This document shows positions 33,362 through 42,990 of a stretch of DNA of 64,000 nt, in pieces. This DNA comes from Mixta sp031457955 (GTDB lineage: Bacteria > Pseudomonadota > Gammaproteobacteria > Enterobacterales > Enterobacteriaceae), in assembly GCF_031457955.1 (NCBI RefSeq), contig NZ_JAVDXN010000005.1:310001-374000 (forward strand), read 5' to 3'. How positions within the stretch are numbered: position 1 is the stretch's first letter; the number at the start of each line of letters is the position of its first letter. Both the position numbers and the translations under genes were made by a program. A model generated the notes under the pieces. The model saw only the letters and a list, made by a program, of their open reading frames with translations. It was not told the origin of the DNA and made no database searches.

Positions 33362-34480
33362 TTAAACGCTTTTAGACAACAATTTTCGGTGTGTGTGAAT
33401 CGACATCACGATGCCAAATCCCGCCATCAAGACAATCAGCGCCGAGCCACCATAACTGACCAACGGCAGCGGCACGCCGACCACCGGTAAGATACCACTT
33501 ACCATGCCAATATTAACGAAAACGTATACAAACAGAATCAGCATCAGGCCGCCTGCCATCACGCGGCCAAAGGTGGTCTGAGCGCGAGCGGCGATAATCA
33601 GACCGCGCATAATCAGCAGTAAATAAAGCGCCAGCAGGATCAGCACGCCAACCAGCCCCAGCTCCTCCGCCAGCACGGCAAAGATAAAGTCGGTATGGCG
33701 CTCCGGCAGAAACTCCAGCTGCGACTGGGTGCCATGCAGCCAGCCCTTGCCGCGCAGGCCGCCTGAGCCGATGGCAATTTTGGACTGAATAATATGGTAG
33801 CCAGCGCCCAGCGGATCGCTTTCCGGATCCAGCAGCATCATCACGCGGTCGCGTTGATAATCGTGCATCAGGAAAAACCACAGCACCGGAATAAAGGCAG
33901 CGACCAGCAGCACCGCCACGCCAATCAGCTTCCAGCTCATACCGGATAAAAACAGCACGAACAGGCCAGAGGCGGCAACCAGAATTGAGGTGCCAAGGTC
34001 AGGCTGCGCGGCGACCAGCAGCGTTGGCACGAAAATCAGCACCAGCGCGATGCCGGTATTCTTCAGGGTAGGCGGACAGATATCGCGGTTAATAAAACGC
34101 GCCACCATCAGCGGGACGGCTATTTTGGCAATCTCCGAAGGCTGAAAGCGCACCACGCCCAGATCGAGCCAGCGCTGCGCCCCTTTACTGATATGGCCAA
34201 AGGCATCGACCGCAATCAGCAGCACCACGCATACGATATACAGATAGGGCGCCCAGCCCTCATAAACGCGCGGCGGCACCTGCGCCAGCGCCACCATCAC
34301 CGCCAGGCCCATAAAAATCTGGCCGATTTTGCGTTCCATCATGCCGGGATCCTGGCCGCTGGCGCTCCACATCACAAAGGCGCTGTAGATCAGCAGGCAG
34401 GCAATAATAATTAAAAACAGCGGATCGATATGAATTTTGGTCCAGATCGATTTTTTTTGCGGATTATCGTTCATGGACAT
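33362..34480 (-). CDS. mrdB: Peptidoglycan glycosyltransferase RodA (MrdB)
   Basis: SEDS-family polymerase of the elongasome, 372 residues with about ten membrane helices. It matches E. coli RodA nearly throughout, including RWLDLGVVRFQPSEIAK, the catalytic-site loop AAQPDLGTS and GSGGLRGKGW. Two possible starts, 34480 and 34474; AGGTGA favours the first. It follows mrdA by 2 bp, and the two proteins form a transglycosylase/transpeptidase pair. Confidence 0.95.
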   Translation of the reverse strand: MSMNDNPQKKSIWTKIHIDPLFLIIIACLLIYSAFVMWSASGQDPGMMERKIGQIFMGLAVMVALAQVPPRVYEGWAPYLYIVCVVLLIAVDAFGHISKGAQRWLDLGVVRFQPSEIAKIAVPLMVARFINRDICPPTLKNTGIALVLIFVPTLLVAAQPDLGTSILVAASGLFVLFLSGMSWKLIGVAVLLVAAFIPVLWFFLMHDYQRDRVMMLLDPESDPLGAGYHIIQSKIAIGSGGLRGKGWLHGTQSQLEFLPERHTDFIFAVLAEELGLVGVLILLALYLLLIMRGLIIAARAQTTFGRVMAGGLMLILFVYVFVNIGMVSGILPVVGVPLPLVSYGGSALIVLMAGFGIVMSIHTHRKLLSKSV

Positions 34481-34482
34481 CG

Positions 34483-36387
34483 TTATTCACCTTCGTAACC
34501 AGGCGGAGTCGGTGTTGCATCCGGCAGCACCGTATTGTTATCGCCTAACATAATATGGTCGAGAATTTGACGCATTACGGTGCCCACAGCCGGACCCGCG
34601 CCGCCATTCTCCAGTATCATACTGACCGCTACGCGCGGCTTATCATAGGGCGCAAACGCCGTCATTAACTTATGATCGCGCAGCCGTTCCGCAATTTTGT
34701 GCGCATTGTAGGTTTCATTTTCCTTCAGGCCGAACACCTGCGCCGTACCCGATTTCGCGGCGATTTTATACGGCGCGTTATCAAAGCTTTTATGCGCCGT
34801 GCCGTTTGGCCGGTTAGCCACGCCGTACATACCATCTTTCGCGATTTCCCAGTAGCCGGAATGGATATCGCCGATAGGCTGAGCAGGCGGCTGACGGTAA
34901 GGCACCAGCAGATTATTTTCCCGCGTGGCACGCAGCAAGTGCGGCGTTTTGATCACGCCGTCGTTGATCAAAATCACCAGCGCTTTGTTCATCTGCAACG
35001 GCGTTGCCGTCCAGTAACCCTGACCAATGCCCACCGGAATGGTATCGCCCTGATACCACGGCTTTTTGAAACGCTTCATTTTCCATTCACGCGTTGGCAT
35101 ATTGCCGGGGTTTTCCTGCGGCAGATCGATACCGGTGCGCTGGCCGTAGCCAAATTTGTTCATCCATTCTGACAGGCGATCGATGCCCATATCATAGGCG
35201 ACCTGGTAGAAGAAAGTATCCGCAGACTCTTCCAGCGAACGGGTGACGTTCAGGCGACCATGCCCCCATTTTTTCCAGTCGCGGTAACGCTTTTCGGAAC
35301 CGGGCAACTGCCACCAGCCGGGATCGAACAGGCTGGTGTTGCGATTAATCACGCCTGCGCTCAGCGCGGAAACCGCGACATAAGGCTTAACCGTTGAGGC
35401 GGGAGGATAGGCGGCCTGAATCGCACGGTTATACAGCGGGCGGTTTTCGTCCTGCAGCAGCCCCTTATAATCCTTGCTGGAAATGCCGTCGACAAACAGG
35501 TTCGGATCGTAGCTGGGCGTAGAGACCATCGCCAGAATCTCGCCAGTACGCGGATCGCTGACCACAACCGCCGCACGGCTGCCAACCAGCAGCGTTTCAA
35601 TATATTGTTGGAGTTTGAGATCGATCGTCAGCCAGATATCACGTCCGGCCTGCGGCGACTGCTCATGCAGCTGGCGGATAACACGACCACGGTTGTTGAC
35701 CTCAACTTCCTCATAACCGGTTTTGCCGTGCAGCACATCTTCGTAATAGTTTTCGATGCCCAGCTTGCCGATATCGTGCGTCGCCGCATAGTTAGGCCAT
35801 TTGCCCTCTTTATCCAGGCGCGCCACGTCACGATCGTTGATTTTTGACACGTATCCCACCACATGAGTCAGCGTCTGACCATAGGGATAGTAACGGCGCT
35901 GATAGCCTTTTACTTCCACGCCGGGAAAGCGATATTGATTAACAGCGAAACGCGCCACCTGAACATCGTTCAGCGCGGTTTTTAATGCGATAGAGGTAAA
36001 GCGACGCGAGCGCTTACGCTCTTTCTCAAAATCCTCGATATCCTCATCGGTGAGATCGAGCACCGGCCGCAGATCCTGCAGCGTTTGTTTGAGGTTATCG
36101 ACTTTTTCCGGCACCAGCTCCGCCTGGTAAATGGTGCGGTTCAGCGCCAGCGGCGTGCCGTTGCGGTCATAGATAATGCCGCGGCTGGGTGCAACCGGCA
36201 CCAGCTTAATGCGGTTTTGGTTAGAGCGGGTGCTGTAATCTTCGAAGCGTAAGATTTGCAGGTGGTACAGGTTGAAGACCAGCACGCCCGAAAGCAGAAA
36301 AATGCCGACGAACGCCACCAGCGCACGCCGTACAAACAGGGTTTGCTCGGCCGTATAATCACGGAAAGAGTTACGTTGAGATTTCAT
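34483..36387 (-). CDS. mrdA: Penicillin-binding protein 2 (MrdA)
   Basis: Elongation-specific class B transpeptidase, 634 residues: one N-terminal membrane helix (about 20-42), a PBP dimer domain and a transpeptidase domain with STVK (YPPASTVKP), SAD (EESADTF) and KSGTAQ. E. coli has glycine before the catalytic serine (PPGSTVK) where this protein has alanine. The start MKSQRNSFRDYTAE (36385-36387) fits the family. In the rlmH-mrdA-mrdB-rlpA order of E. coli. Confidence 0.96.
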   Translation of the reverse strand: MKSQRNSFRDYTAEQTLFVRRALVAFVGIFLLSGVLVFNLYHLQILRFEDYSTRSNQNRIKLVPVAPSRGIIYDRNGTPLALNRTIYQAELVPEKVDNLKQTLQDLRPVLDLTDEDIEDFEKERKRSRRFTSIALKTALNDVQVARFAVNQYRFPGVEVKGYQRRYYPYGQTLTHVVGYVSKINDRDVARLDKEGKWPNYAATHDIGKLGIENYYEDVLHGKTGYEEVEVNNRGRVIRQLHEQSPQAGRDIWLTIDLKLQQYIETLLVGSRAAVVVSDPRTGEILAMVSTPSYDPNLFVDGISSKDYKGLLQDENRPLYNRAIQAAYPPASTVKPYVAVSALSAGVINRNTSLFDPGWWQLPGSEKRYRDWKKWGHGRLNVTRSLEESADTFFYQVAYDMGIDRLSEWMNKFGYGQRTGIDLPQENPGNMPTREWKMKRFKKPWYQGDTIPVGIGQGYWTATPLQMNKALVILINDGVIKTPHLLRATRENNLLVPYRQPPAQPIGDIHSGYWEIAKDGMYGVANRPNGTAHKSFDNAPYKIAAKSGTAQVFGLKENETYNAHKIAERLRDHKLMTAFAPYDKPRVAVSMILENGGAGPAVGTVMRQILDHIMLGDNNTVLPDATPTPPGYEGE

Positions 36388-36421
36388 CCGCTGCCTGATG
36401 TGTCCTTTTTGCCTTATCGGT

Positions 36422-36892
36422 TTATTCACGATGATAAGGATGATTCGCAGTAATGCTCCATGCACGATACAGGCTTTCTGCCACCAACACGCGTACCAGC
36501 GGATGAGGTAGTGTGAGTGCGGAAAGAGACCAGCTCTGCTCTGCAGCCGCTTTGCAGGCCGGTGACAACCCTTCCGGGCCGCCAATCAGCAGGCTGACAT
36601 CGCGGCCATCCTGCTTCCAGCGTTCCAGCTGTTGGGCAAGCTGTGGCGTCTCCCAGGGTTGCCCGGGAATATCCAGCGTCACAATACGGTTACCCTTACC
36701 GACGGCAGCCAGCATCGCTTCCCCTTCTTTTTCAAGAATGCGTTTGATATCCGCGTTTTTACCGCGCTTGCCAGCGGAAACTTCTGTCAGTTCCAGCGGC
36801 ATATCTTTTGGAAAGCGACGCAGGTATTCCATAAAACCGGTTTGCACCCAATCCGGCATTTTGGTGCCTACGGCGACAAGCTGCAACTTCAC
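36422..36892 (-). CDS. rlmH: 23S rRNA m3-pseudouridine-1915 methyltransferase RlmH
   Basis: SPOUT methyltransferase acting on 70S ribosomes. 156 residues with the knot region LLIGGPEGLSPACKAAAEQSWSLSALTLPHPLVRVLVAESLYRAW, characteristic of the family. It follows rsfS by 3 bp, so the two are co-transcribed. Confidence 0.96.
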   Translation of the reverse strand: MKLQLVAVGTKMPDWVQTGFMEYLRRFPKDMPLELTEVSAGKRGKNADIKRILEKEGEAMLAAVGKGNRIVTLDIPGQPWETPQLAQQLERWKQDGRDVSLLIGGPEGLSPACKAAAEQSWSLSALTLPHPLVRVLVAESLYRAWSITANHPYHRE

Positions 36893-36895
36893 GAC

Positions 36896-37222
36896 TTAAC
36901 TCCAGAGCTTTTCCAGCTCATACAGGTGACGACTCTCTTCCTGCATGACGTGAACAATAATCTCACCGAGGTCAACCACCACCCAGTCGGCTACGTTTTT
37001 CCCTTCCACACCAAGCGGAATCAGGCCCGCAGCGCGCGACTCTTCCATAACGTGCTCGGCAATCGACATCACGTGACGAGAGGAGGTGCCGGTACAGATG
37101 ATCATACAATCGGTGATGCTGGATTTACCCTGCACGTTGATAGCAGTAATGTCCTGACCTTTCAGATCATCAATCTTATCAATAACGAAATCTTGGAGTT
37201 CTTTACCTTGCAAAAGGTTCAC
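36896..37222 (-). CDS. rsfS: Ribosomal silencing factor RsfS
   Basis: Binds ribosomal protein uL14 and blocks subunit joining in stationary phase. 108 residues with the conserved KGQDITAINVQGKSSITDCMIICTGTS and VDLGEIIVHVMQEESR. In E. coli cobC lies between this gene and nadD; here only 79 bp separate them. Confidence 0.95.
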   Translation of the reverse strand: MNLLQGKELQDFVIDKIDDLKGQDITAINVQGKSSITDCMIICTGTSSRHVMSIAEHVMEESRAAGLIPLGVEGKNVADWVVVDLGEIIVHVMQEESRHLYELEKLWS

Positions 37223-37301
37223 CTTTTAAGCGTTTCTGTTGTCTGTAAAACGCGCTTTGCGGCGCCTGAAAATTTGAGCGGCGCAGTATACCACGCGCTT
37301 A

Positions 37302-37946
37302 TCAAGGGCGATATAAGCCCTGATGATTGATATAGTCGATAACCGTCGGCGGAAGCAAATCGTCACAGGAAAGACCCTGATGGCGACGACGGCGGATATC
37401 GGTAGCGGAGACCGGCACCAGCGGCGTATCCGCCAGCCAGATAAGACCGGCGGGCTGATGGTGCAGCGCGGAGGCGTCCTGCGTCTGGTGCTGCTCCAGC
37501 CAGTGCTGGAGCGCTGAGGTCGGCATCGTGCGATCGTAGCCCGGACGCTGACAAACCAGCAGATGACAGAGATCCATCAGCTGTTGCCAGCGATGCCATT
37601 TGTGCAGGCTGAGCAGCGAATCCTGGCCGATGATAAAGGCCAGCGGCTGCTGCGCACCGCGTTCGGCTCGCAGCAGTTCCAGCGTTTCCACCGTATAAGA
37701 CGGGGTTTCACGTGCCAGTTCGCGCGTATCCAGATTAAACAGCGGACGATCGGCAATCGCCAGCTCCACCATCGCCACCCGCTGTGCGGCGCTGGCTTCA
37801 GGCTGAGGACGATGCGGCGGCACATTATTTGGCAGCAGTGTCACCTGGTGCAGGCCCACTTCCTGCGCCAGCGCCTGAACCGTTTTCAGATGACCGTAGT
37901 GAATCGGATCGAAGGTACCGCCAAACAGCGCATGCAGTGCAGCCAT
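37302..37946 (-). CDS. nadD: Nicotinate-nucleotide adenylyltransferase NadD
   Basis: Forms NaAD from NaMN and ATP in NAD synthesis. 214 residues with the nucleotidyl-transferase signature FGGTFDPIHYGHL and the C-terminal SATDIRRR (ISSTxIR-like) motif. The start codon lies next to the holA stop. Confidence 0.95.
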   Translation of the reverse strand: MAALHALFGGTFDPIHYGHLKTVQALAQEVGLHQVTLLPNNVPPHRPQPEASAAQRVAMVELAIADRPLFNLDTRELARETPSYTVETLELLRAERGAQQPLAFIIGQDSLLSLHKWHRWQQLMDLCHLLVCQRPGYDRTMPTSALQHWLEQHQTQDASALHHQPAGLIWLADTPLVPVSATDIRRRRHQGLSCDDLLPPTVIDYINHQGLYRP

Positions 37947-38978
37947 TTAAAATTCGCCTAATTCTGCCGGAAGGGCTTTATTACACAACAGCAGCGACAG
38001 GGTTTCCAGCTCCGGCCACAGCCGCTGGCCATAATCCTGTTTTAGCGTGATCTCCAGGCGCGTCAGCAGCTGAATCGCCTGGCGAATTTGCGCTAAGGTC
38101 AGGCGCTGCAACGCTTCGCTGAACAGGGCGCGGCGATTCTGCCAGACGCGATGCTGATCGAATAGCGTGCGCAGCGGGACACTGCTCTGTTGGCGCTGGA
38201 GCGTCAGCAGCAGCAGCAATTCACGTTGCAGCGTGCGAATTAAAATCACCGGCTCGCTCTCTTCAGCGGCGAGCTGACGCAGGATATGCAGGGCGCGTTT
38301 GCTTTTGCCCGCCAGCAGGGCGTCAACCCAGTGAAAAGGGGTAAAGTGCGCGGCATCGCTGACCGCCTGTTCCACGCGCGGCAGCGTGAGTTTGCCATCC
38401 GGCCAGAGCAGCGATAAACGTTCTAACGCCTGCGCCAGCGCCAGCAGATTGCCTTCATAGCAGTAGCAGAGCAGCTGACAGGCCGCGTCGTCTAAATCCA
38501 ACTGCAGGCTTTTGGCGCGTGCGGCAACCCAGCGCGGCAGCTGCGCATGTTCAGGCGTGGCGCAGGGTACCAGCACCGCCTGCGCGCTCAGCGCTTTAAA
38601 CCAGGCGCTGTTTTCCTGCGCTTTGGTCAGCCGGTTGCCGATAATCATCGGCAGAATATCGCTGTGCAGCAGGGTGCTCAGCTTTTCCAACTGGCTGGCC
38701 ATCGCTGCGTTTGGCCCGTTTTCCGGCAGCGTTAAGGTCAGCGTCTGGCGGCTGGCAAACAGGCTCATCGCCTGGCAGTTGCTGAATACGCTGTCCCAGT
38801 CGGTCTGGTTATCCAGCACGACGTTGAAATGTTCAATAAAGCCCTGCTGCTGCGCGCTGGCCTTGATCGCGTCATGGCTCTCCTGCAGCAGCAGCGGTTC
38901 ATTGCCCATTAATAAATAACAGGCGCGCAGCCCCTCATGGAGCTGCGCGCGTAGTTGCTCAGGGTAAATCCTGATCAT
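37947..38978 (-). CDS. holA: DNA polymerase III delta subunit HolA
   Basis: Clamp-loader subunit that opens the beta clamp. 343 residues, same as E. coli, with MIRIYPEQL at the start, LLMGNEPLLLQE and the C-terminal collar region (LLLTLQRQQSS...LLLCNKALP). It overlaps the lptE stop by 4 bp. Confidence 0.95.
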   Translation of the reverse strand: MIRIYPEQLRAQLHEGLRACYLLMGNEPLLLQESHDAIKASAQQQGFIEHFNVVLDNQTDWDSVFSNCQAMSLFASRQTLTLTLPENGPNAAMASQLEKLSTLLHSDILPMIIGNRLTKAQENSAWFKALSAQAVLVPCATPEHAQLPRWVAARAKSLQLDLDDAACQLLCYCYEGNLLALAQALERLSLLWPDGKLTLPRVEQAVSDAAHFTPFHWVDALLAGKSKRALHILRQLAAEESEPVILIRTLQRELLLLLTLQRQQSSVPLRTLFDQHRVWQNRRALFSEALQRLTLAQIRQAIQLLTRLEITLKQDYGQRLWPELETLSLLLCNKALPAELGEF

Positions 38979-39577
38979 TGCAGACTGGTAGCGGAAGAAG
39001 AGGAGACTTCCGGCGAATCCTCGCCGGGAGCCAGCACGTCCGGTGCCGGTAACGTCTCTTTATCATTCAGCTGCGCGGTATGCACCGACAGCAGCTTACG
39101 CACCAGCTGCTCTGCGACGCGCTGACGCATTTCATCACGAATGATGACCTGTTCAGCATCCTTCGCCAGCGCCGCCAGCGGGTTATCCACGAATGAACGA
39201 TAGGTGGTTGCGCTAATAGGGTAGATTCCCTTATTCGGGATAACTACCTGTGCGCTCACCGTCATCACCATGGAGTACTCCGCCGTGACGCCGTTCTGGA
39301 ACACCGATGCCGTATCCTGGCCCTGACGCTCAGAAGAGAGGCGCAGCGTAGGCAGGTCGGTACGGGTACCTGCTTTTTCCGCTTCCACCACCGTAATGTT
39401 ATTCAGGCGTAGCTGCTGACGCACGGTGCGCGCTAACGGGCCGTAGGGATCGCTGCTTTGCAATACCAGCGTCCGTAGCTCATGCGGCACCTGCGTGGTG
39501 CTGCGCAGATGGAAGCCGCAGCCGGCGGTAACCAGTACCGCCAGGCCGAGTAAAAAGGTAAAAATCGGATGTCGCAC
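38975..39577 (-). CDS. lptE: LPS-assembly lipoprotein LptE
   Basis: Outer-membrane lipoprotein that plugs LptD for lipopolysaccharide insertion. 200 residues with lipobox TAGC (C20) after a hydrophobic signal, then GFHLRSTTQVPHELRTLVLQ as in E. coli. The C-terminal tail after about residue 165 is low-complexity and variable. Between leuS and holA, the usual order. Confidence 0.95.
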   Translation of the reverse strand: MRHPIFTFLLGLAVLVTAGCGFHLRSTTQVPHELRTLVLQSSDPYGPLARTVRQQLRLNNITVVEAEKAGTRTDLPTLRLSSERQGQDTASVFQNGVTAEYSMVMTVSAQVVIPNKGIYPISATTYRSFVDNPLAALAKDAEQVIIRDEMRQRVAEQLVRKLLSVHTAQLNDKETLPAPDVLAPGEDSPEVSSSSATSLQ

Positions 39578-39591
39578 AGTTCCTCCTGACC

Positions 39592-42174
39592 TTAACCTAC
39601 AACCAGGTTAAGCAGTTTGCCCGGGACGTAAATCACTTTACGAATGGTCACGCCGTCCAGGTATTTCGCTACCAGATGCTCCTGCGCTGCCAGCGCCTGA
39701 ACCTGTTCCTGAGTTGCATCCGCCGCCACGGTAATTTTACCGCGCACTTTGCCATTCACCTGTACTACCACCAGCACCGACTCTTCCACCATCGCGGCTT
39801 CATCAGCAACCGGCCACGGCGCGTTATCCACTTCACCTGCGCCACCCAGCGCCTGCCACAGCGTAAAGCTGGCATGCGGGGTGAACGGATAAAGCATACG
39901 CACCACGGCCAGCAGCGCTTCCTGCAGCAGCGCGCGATCCTGCTCGCTTTCCTGCGGCGCGCGCGCCAGTTTGTTCATCAGCTCCATAATCGCCGCGATG
40001 GCGGTATTGAAGGTCTGACGGCGACCGATATCATCAGAAACTTTAGCGATGGTTTTATGCAGATCGCGACGCAACGCTTTCTGACCGTCGTTAAGGCTGC
40101 TGATATCCAGCGCCACGGTAGCGCCTTTCTGGCTGTGCTCGAAAGCCAGTTTCCAGACGCGCTTCAGGAAGCGGTTAGCGCCTTCTACGCCTGATTCCTG
40201 CCACTCCAGCGTCATATCTGCCGGTGACGCGAACATCATAAACAGGCGAACGGTATCGGCGCCGTAACGCTCCACCATCAGCTGCGGGTCGATACCGTTG
40301 TTTTTCGATTTCGACATTTTGCTCATGCCCGCGTAGATCACCTCGCGGCCTGAGGCGTCAACGGCCTTAAGGATACGGCCTTTCTCATCGCGCTCAACGG
40401 TGACTTCGGTCGGGGATACCCAGTTACGTTCCCCGTTTTCGCCCAGATAATAGAAGGCATCCGCCAGTACCATACCCTGACACAGCAGGCGTTTCGCTGG
40501 CTCGTCAGAGGTGACCAGACCGGCATCACGCAGCAGCTTATGGAAGAAGCGGAAATACATCAGGTGCATGATCGCGTGTTCAATCCCGCCGATATATTGA
40601 TCGACCGGCAGCCAGTAGTTCGCCGCTGCGGGATCGAGCATACCTTTATCGTAGTCAGGGCAGGTGTAACGCGCGTAGTACCAGGACGATTCCATAAAGG
40701 TATCGAAGGTGTCGGTTTCACGCAGCGCTGGCTGACCGTTAACGGTGGTTTTTGCCCACTCCGGATCCGCTTTAATCGGGCTGGTAATGCCGTCCATCAC
40801 CACATCTTCCGGCAGAATCACCGGCAGCTGATCTGCCGGCGTCGGCATAACCGTGCCATCTTCCAGCGTGACCATCGGGATCGGCGCGCCCCAGTAACGC
40901 TGACGGGAAACGCCCCAGTCGCGCAGGCGGTAGTTAACTTTACGTACGCCCACGCCTTTTGTCGCCAGACGGTCAGCAATCGCGTTAAAGCCCGCTTCAT
41001 GATCCAGACCGTCAAACTCGCCGGAGTTAAACAGCGCGCCTTTGTCGGTCATGGCGGCGGTGCTGACATCCGGCTCGCTGCCGTCGAGGTTAAGCACCAC
41101 CGGTTTAATCAGCAGGTCATATTTGGTGGCAAACTCCCAGTCGCGCTGGTCGTGAGCAGGCACCGCCATCACTGCGCCGGTGCCATATTCCATCAGCACA
41201 AAGTTAGCGACCCAAACCGGCACTTTTTCGCCGCTCAGCGGATGGATAGCAAACAGGCCGGTCGGCATGCCTTTTTTCTCCATGGTAGCCATTTCAGCTT
41301 CCGCTACCTTGGTATTACGACATTCGGCAATAAAATCAGCCAGCGCCGGATTGTTCATCGCGGCCTGAGTTGCCAGCGGATGCCCCGCGGCGACGGCGAC
41401 ATAGGTTGCGCCCATAAAGGTGTCGGGACGCGTGGTATAGACAGTGACTTTCTCTTCGCTGCCATCGACGTCAAAGGTGATTTCCACCCCTTCAGAACGC
41501 CCAATCCAGTTACGCTGCATGGTTTTAACCTGTTCCGGCCACTCTTCCAGGCGGTCCAGGTCGTTCAGCAGTTCGTCAGCATAGTCGGTGATTTTAATAA
41601 ACCACTGCGGGATCTCTTTACGCTCGACTTTGGTATCGCAGCGCCAGCAGCAGCCGTCGATCACCTGCTCGTTGGCCAGCACGGTCTGGTCGTTGGGGCA
41701 CCAGTTCACCGCCGAGGTTTTTTTATAAACCAGGCCTTTCTCATACAGTTTGGTGAAGAACCACTGTTCCCAGCGATAATATTCCGGCTGGCAGGTCGCC
41801 AGTTCACGGCTCCAGTCATAGCCAAAGCCCAGCAGTTTCAGCTGGTTCTTCATATATTCGATATTGGAGTAGGTCCAGGGCGCTGGCGCAGTTTTGTTTT
41901 TGACCGCTGCGCCTTCCGCAGGCAGGCCGAAAGCGTCCCAACCGATCGGCTGCAGTACGTTTTTACCCAGCATACGCTGGTAGCGCGCAATCACATCGCC
42001 AATGGTGTAGTTGCGTACATGGCCCATATGAAGGCGACCAGAAGGATAGGGCAGCATTGAGAGGCAGTAATATTTCTCTTTGCCTTCTTCTTCGGTCACT
42101 TTGAAGGTCTGTTGTTGATCCCAGTGTTGTTGTACATGGGATTCTATCTCTTCCGGGCGGTATTGCTCTTGCAT
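39592..42174 (-). CDS. leuS: Leucyl-tRNA synthetase
   Basis: Class Ia aminoacyl-tRNA synthetase, 860 residues as in E. coli. HMGH (in LHMGHVRNY) and KMSKS (KMSKSKNNG) ATP-binding motifs, the CP1 editing domain (TTRPDTFMGATYVAVAAGHPL) and the WCPNDQTVLANEQVIDGCCWRC zinc region are all present. Start MQEQYRPEEIE (42172-42174) fits the family; the upstream frame is not homologous. First gene of the leuS-lptE-holA-nadD-rsfS-rlmH series. Confidence 0.97.
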   Translation of the reverse strand: MQEQYRPEEIESHVQQHWDQQQTFKVTEEEGKEKYYCLSMLPYPSGRLHMGHVRNYTIGDVIARYQRMLGKNVLQPIGWDAFGLPAEGAAVKNKTAPAPWTYSNIEYMKNQLKLLGFGYDWSRELATCQPEYYRWEQWFFTKLYEKGLVYKKTSAVNWCPNDQTVLANEQVIDGCCWRCDTKVERKEIPQWFIKITDYADELLNDLDRLEEWPEQVKTMQRNWIGRSEGVEITFDVDGSEEKVTVYTTRPDTFMGATYVAVAAGHPLATQAAMNNPALADFIAECRNTKVAEAEMATMEKKGMPTGLFAIHPLSGEKVPVWVANFVLMEYGTGAVMAVPAHDQRDWEFATKYDLLIKPVVLNLDGSEPDVSTAAMTDKGALFNSGEFDGLDHEAGFNAIADRLATKGVGVRKVNYRLRDWGVSRQRYWGAPIPMVTLEDGTVMPTPADQLPVILPEDVVMDGITSPIKADPEWAKTTVNGQPALRETDTFDTFMESSWYYARYTCPDYDKGMLDPAAANYWLPVDQYIGGIEHAIMHLMYFRFFHKLLRDAGLVTSDEPAKRLLCQGMVLADAFYYLGENGERNWVSPTEVTVERDEKGRILKAVDASGREVIYAGMSKMSKSKNNGIDPQLMVERYGADTVRLFMMFASPADMTLEWQESGVEGANRFLKRVWKLAFEHSQKGATVALDISSLNDGQKALRRDLHKTIAKVSDDIGRRQTFNTAIAAIMELMNKLARAPQESEQDRALLQEALLAVVRMLYPFTPHASFTLWQALGGAGEVDNAPWPVADEAAMVEESVLVVVQVNGKVRGKITVAADATQEQVQALAAQEHLVAKYLDGVTIRKVIYVPGKLLNLVVG

Positions 42175-42460
42175 GGCAGCCTGTGGTCCTTTATGAATAG
42201 CGCGAAGCCTGAACGGTGTAGATAAGATCCGCATAGCATAGCCGATAAGGCTTTGCCGCAACAACACCTGACGGCAACCGGCAGGCCATTTCTCTGTAAG
42301 CTGGAAGCATGCCTGCAGAATTTACCGCGAATCACCGCGCAGGCGGGGTAAATCTGCGATAAGCGCTAGAATTAAAAGCAGTGTCGAACCAGAGTGCTGA
42401 CCAGCCCAATGCGCGGAGCGCGCAGGCACGTAGTCATCCATCGTGATAACAGGAGAAAAT

Positions 42461-42943
42461 ATGAATAAGGTGGCACAGCATTATCAGCAACTGATTTCTT
42501 CGCTCAGTGAGCGCTTAACCCAGGGCGAGCGCGATATCGACGGTATGGTTGAGCGTGCCAGGCAACAGCTTATTATGAACAGCGATCTGTCACGCAACGA
42601 GGTGAATGAGGTCACGCGTGCGGTACGGCGCGATCTGGAAGAGTTTGCCCGCAGCTATCATGAAAATGAAAGCGATGCCACCGACAGCGTGTTTATGCGC
42701 GTGATACGCGAAAGCCTGTGGAAAGAGCTGGCGGATATTACCGATAAAAGCCAGCTGGAATGGCGCGAGATTTTTCAGGATTTGAATCACCACGGCGTTT
42801 ATCAAAGCGGCGAAGTCGTGGGGCTAGGCAACCTGGTCTGTGAGAAATGCGGCTTTACCCGGGCGATCTATACCCCGGAGGCGCTAACGCTCTGCCCTGA
42901 ATGCGGGCATGACCATTTTCAACGCCAGCCTTTTACGCCGTAA
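42461..42943 (+). CDS. ybeL: DUF1451 zinc-ribbon protein YbeL
   Basis: 160 residues, the E. coli YbeL length. A helical N-terminal part (YQQLISSLSERLTQGERDID) is followed by a C-terminal zinc ribbon (CEKCGFTRAIYTPEALTLCPECG). Function unknown. AGGAGA precedes the ATG at 42461; the track frame begins six codons earlier. Divergent from leuS and convergent with gltL; E. coli has several extra genes between ybeL and gltL that are missing here. Confidence 0.94.
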   Translation: MNKVAQHYQQLISSLSERLTQGERDIDGMVERARQQLIMNSDLSRNEVNEVTRAVRRDLEEFARSYHENESDATDSVFMRVIRESLWKELADITDKSQLEWREIFQDLNHHGVYQSGEVVGLGNLVCEKCGFTRAIYTPEALTLCPECGHDHFQRQPFTP

Positions 42944-42962
42944 ACCTGAGCGGATATGTAGC

Positions 42963-42984
42963 AGGGCAGCCAGCAGGCTGCCCT
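42963..42984. terminator. Hairpin between convergent ybeL and gltL
   Basis: AGGGCAGCC-AGCA-GGCTGCCCT, a perfect 9-bp stem 20 bp past the ybeL stop and 7 bp from the gltL stop. There is no T run, so termination is likely only partial or rho-assisted. Confidence 0.4.
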
Positions 42985-42990
42985 CGGCGA

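Noticed and set aside
40540..42060. 506-codon plus-strand frame opposite leuS
   Set aside because: Antisense shadow of leuS, a full-length and highly conserved synthetase; rich in His/Arg/Gln as such shadows usually are.
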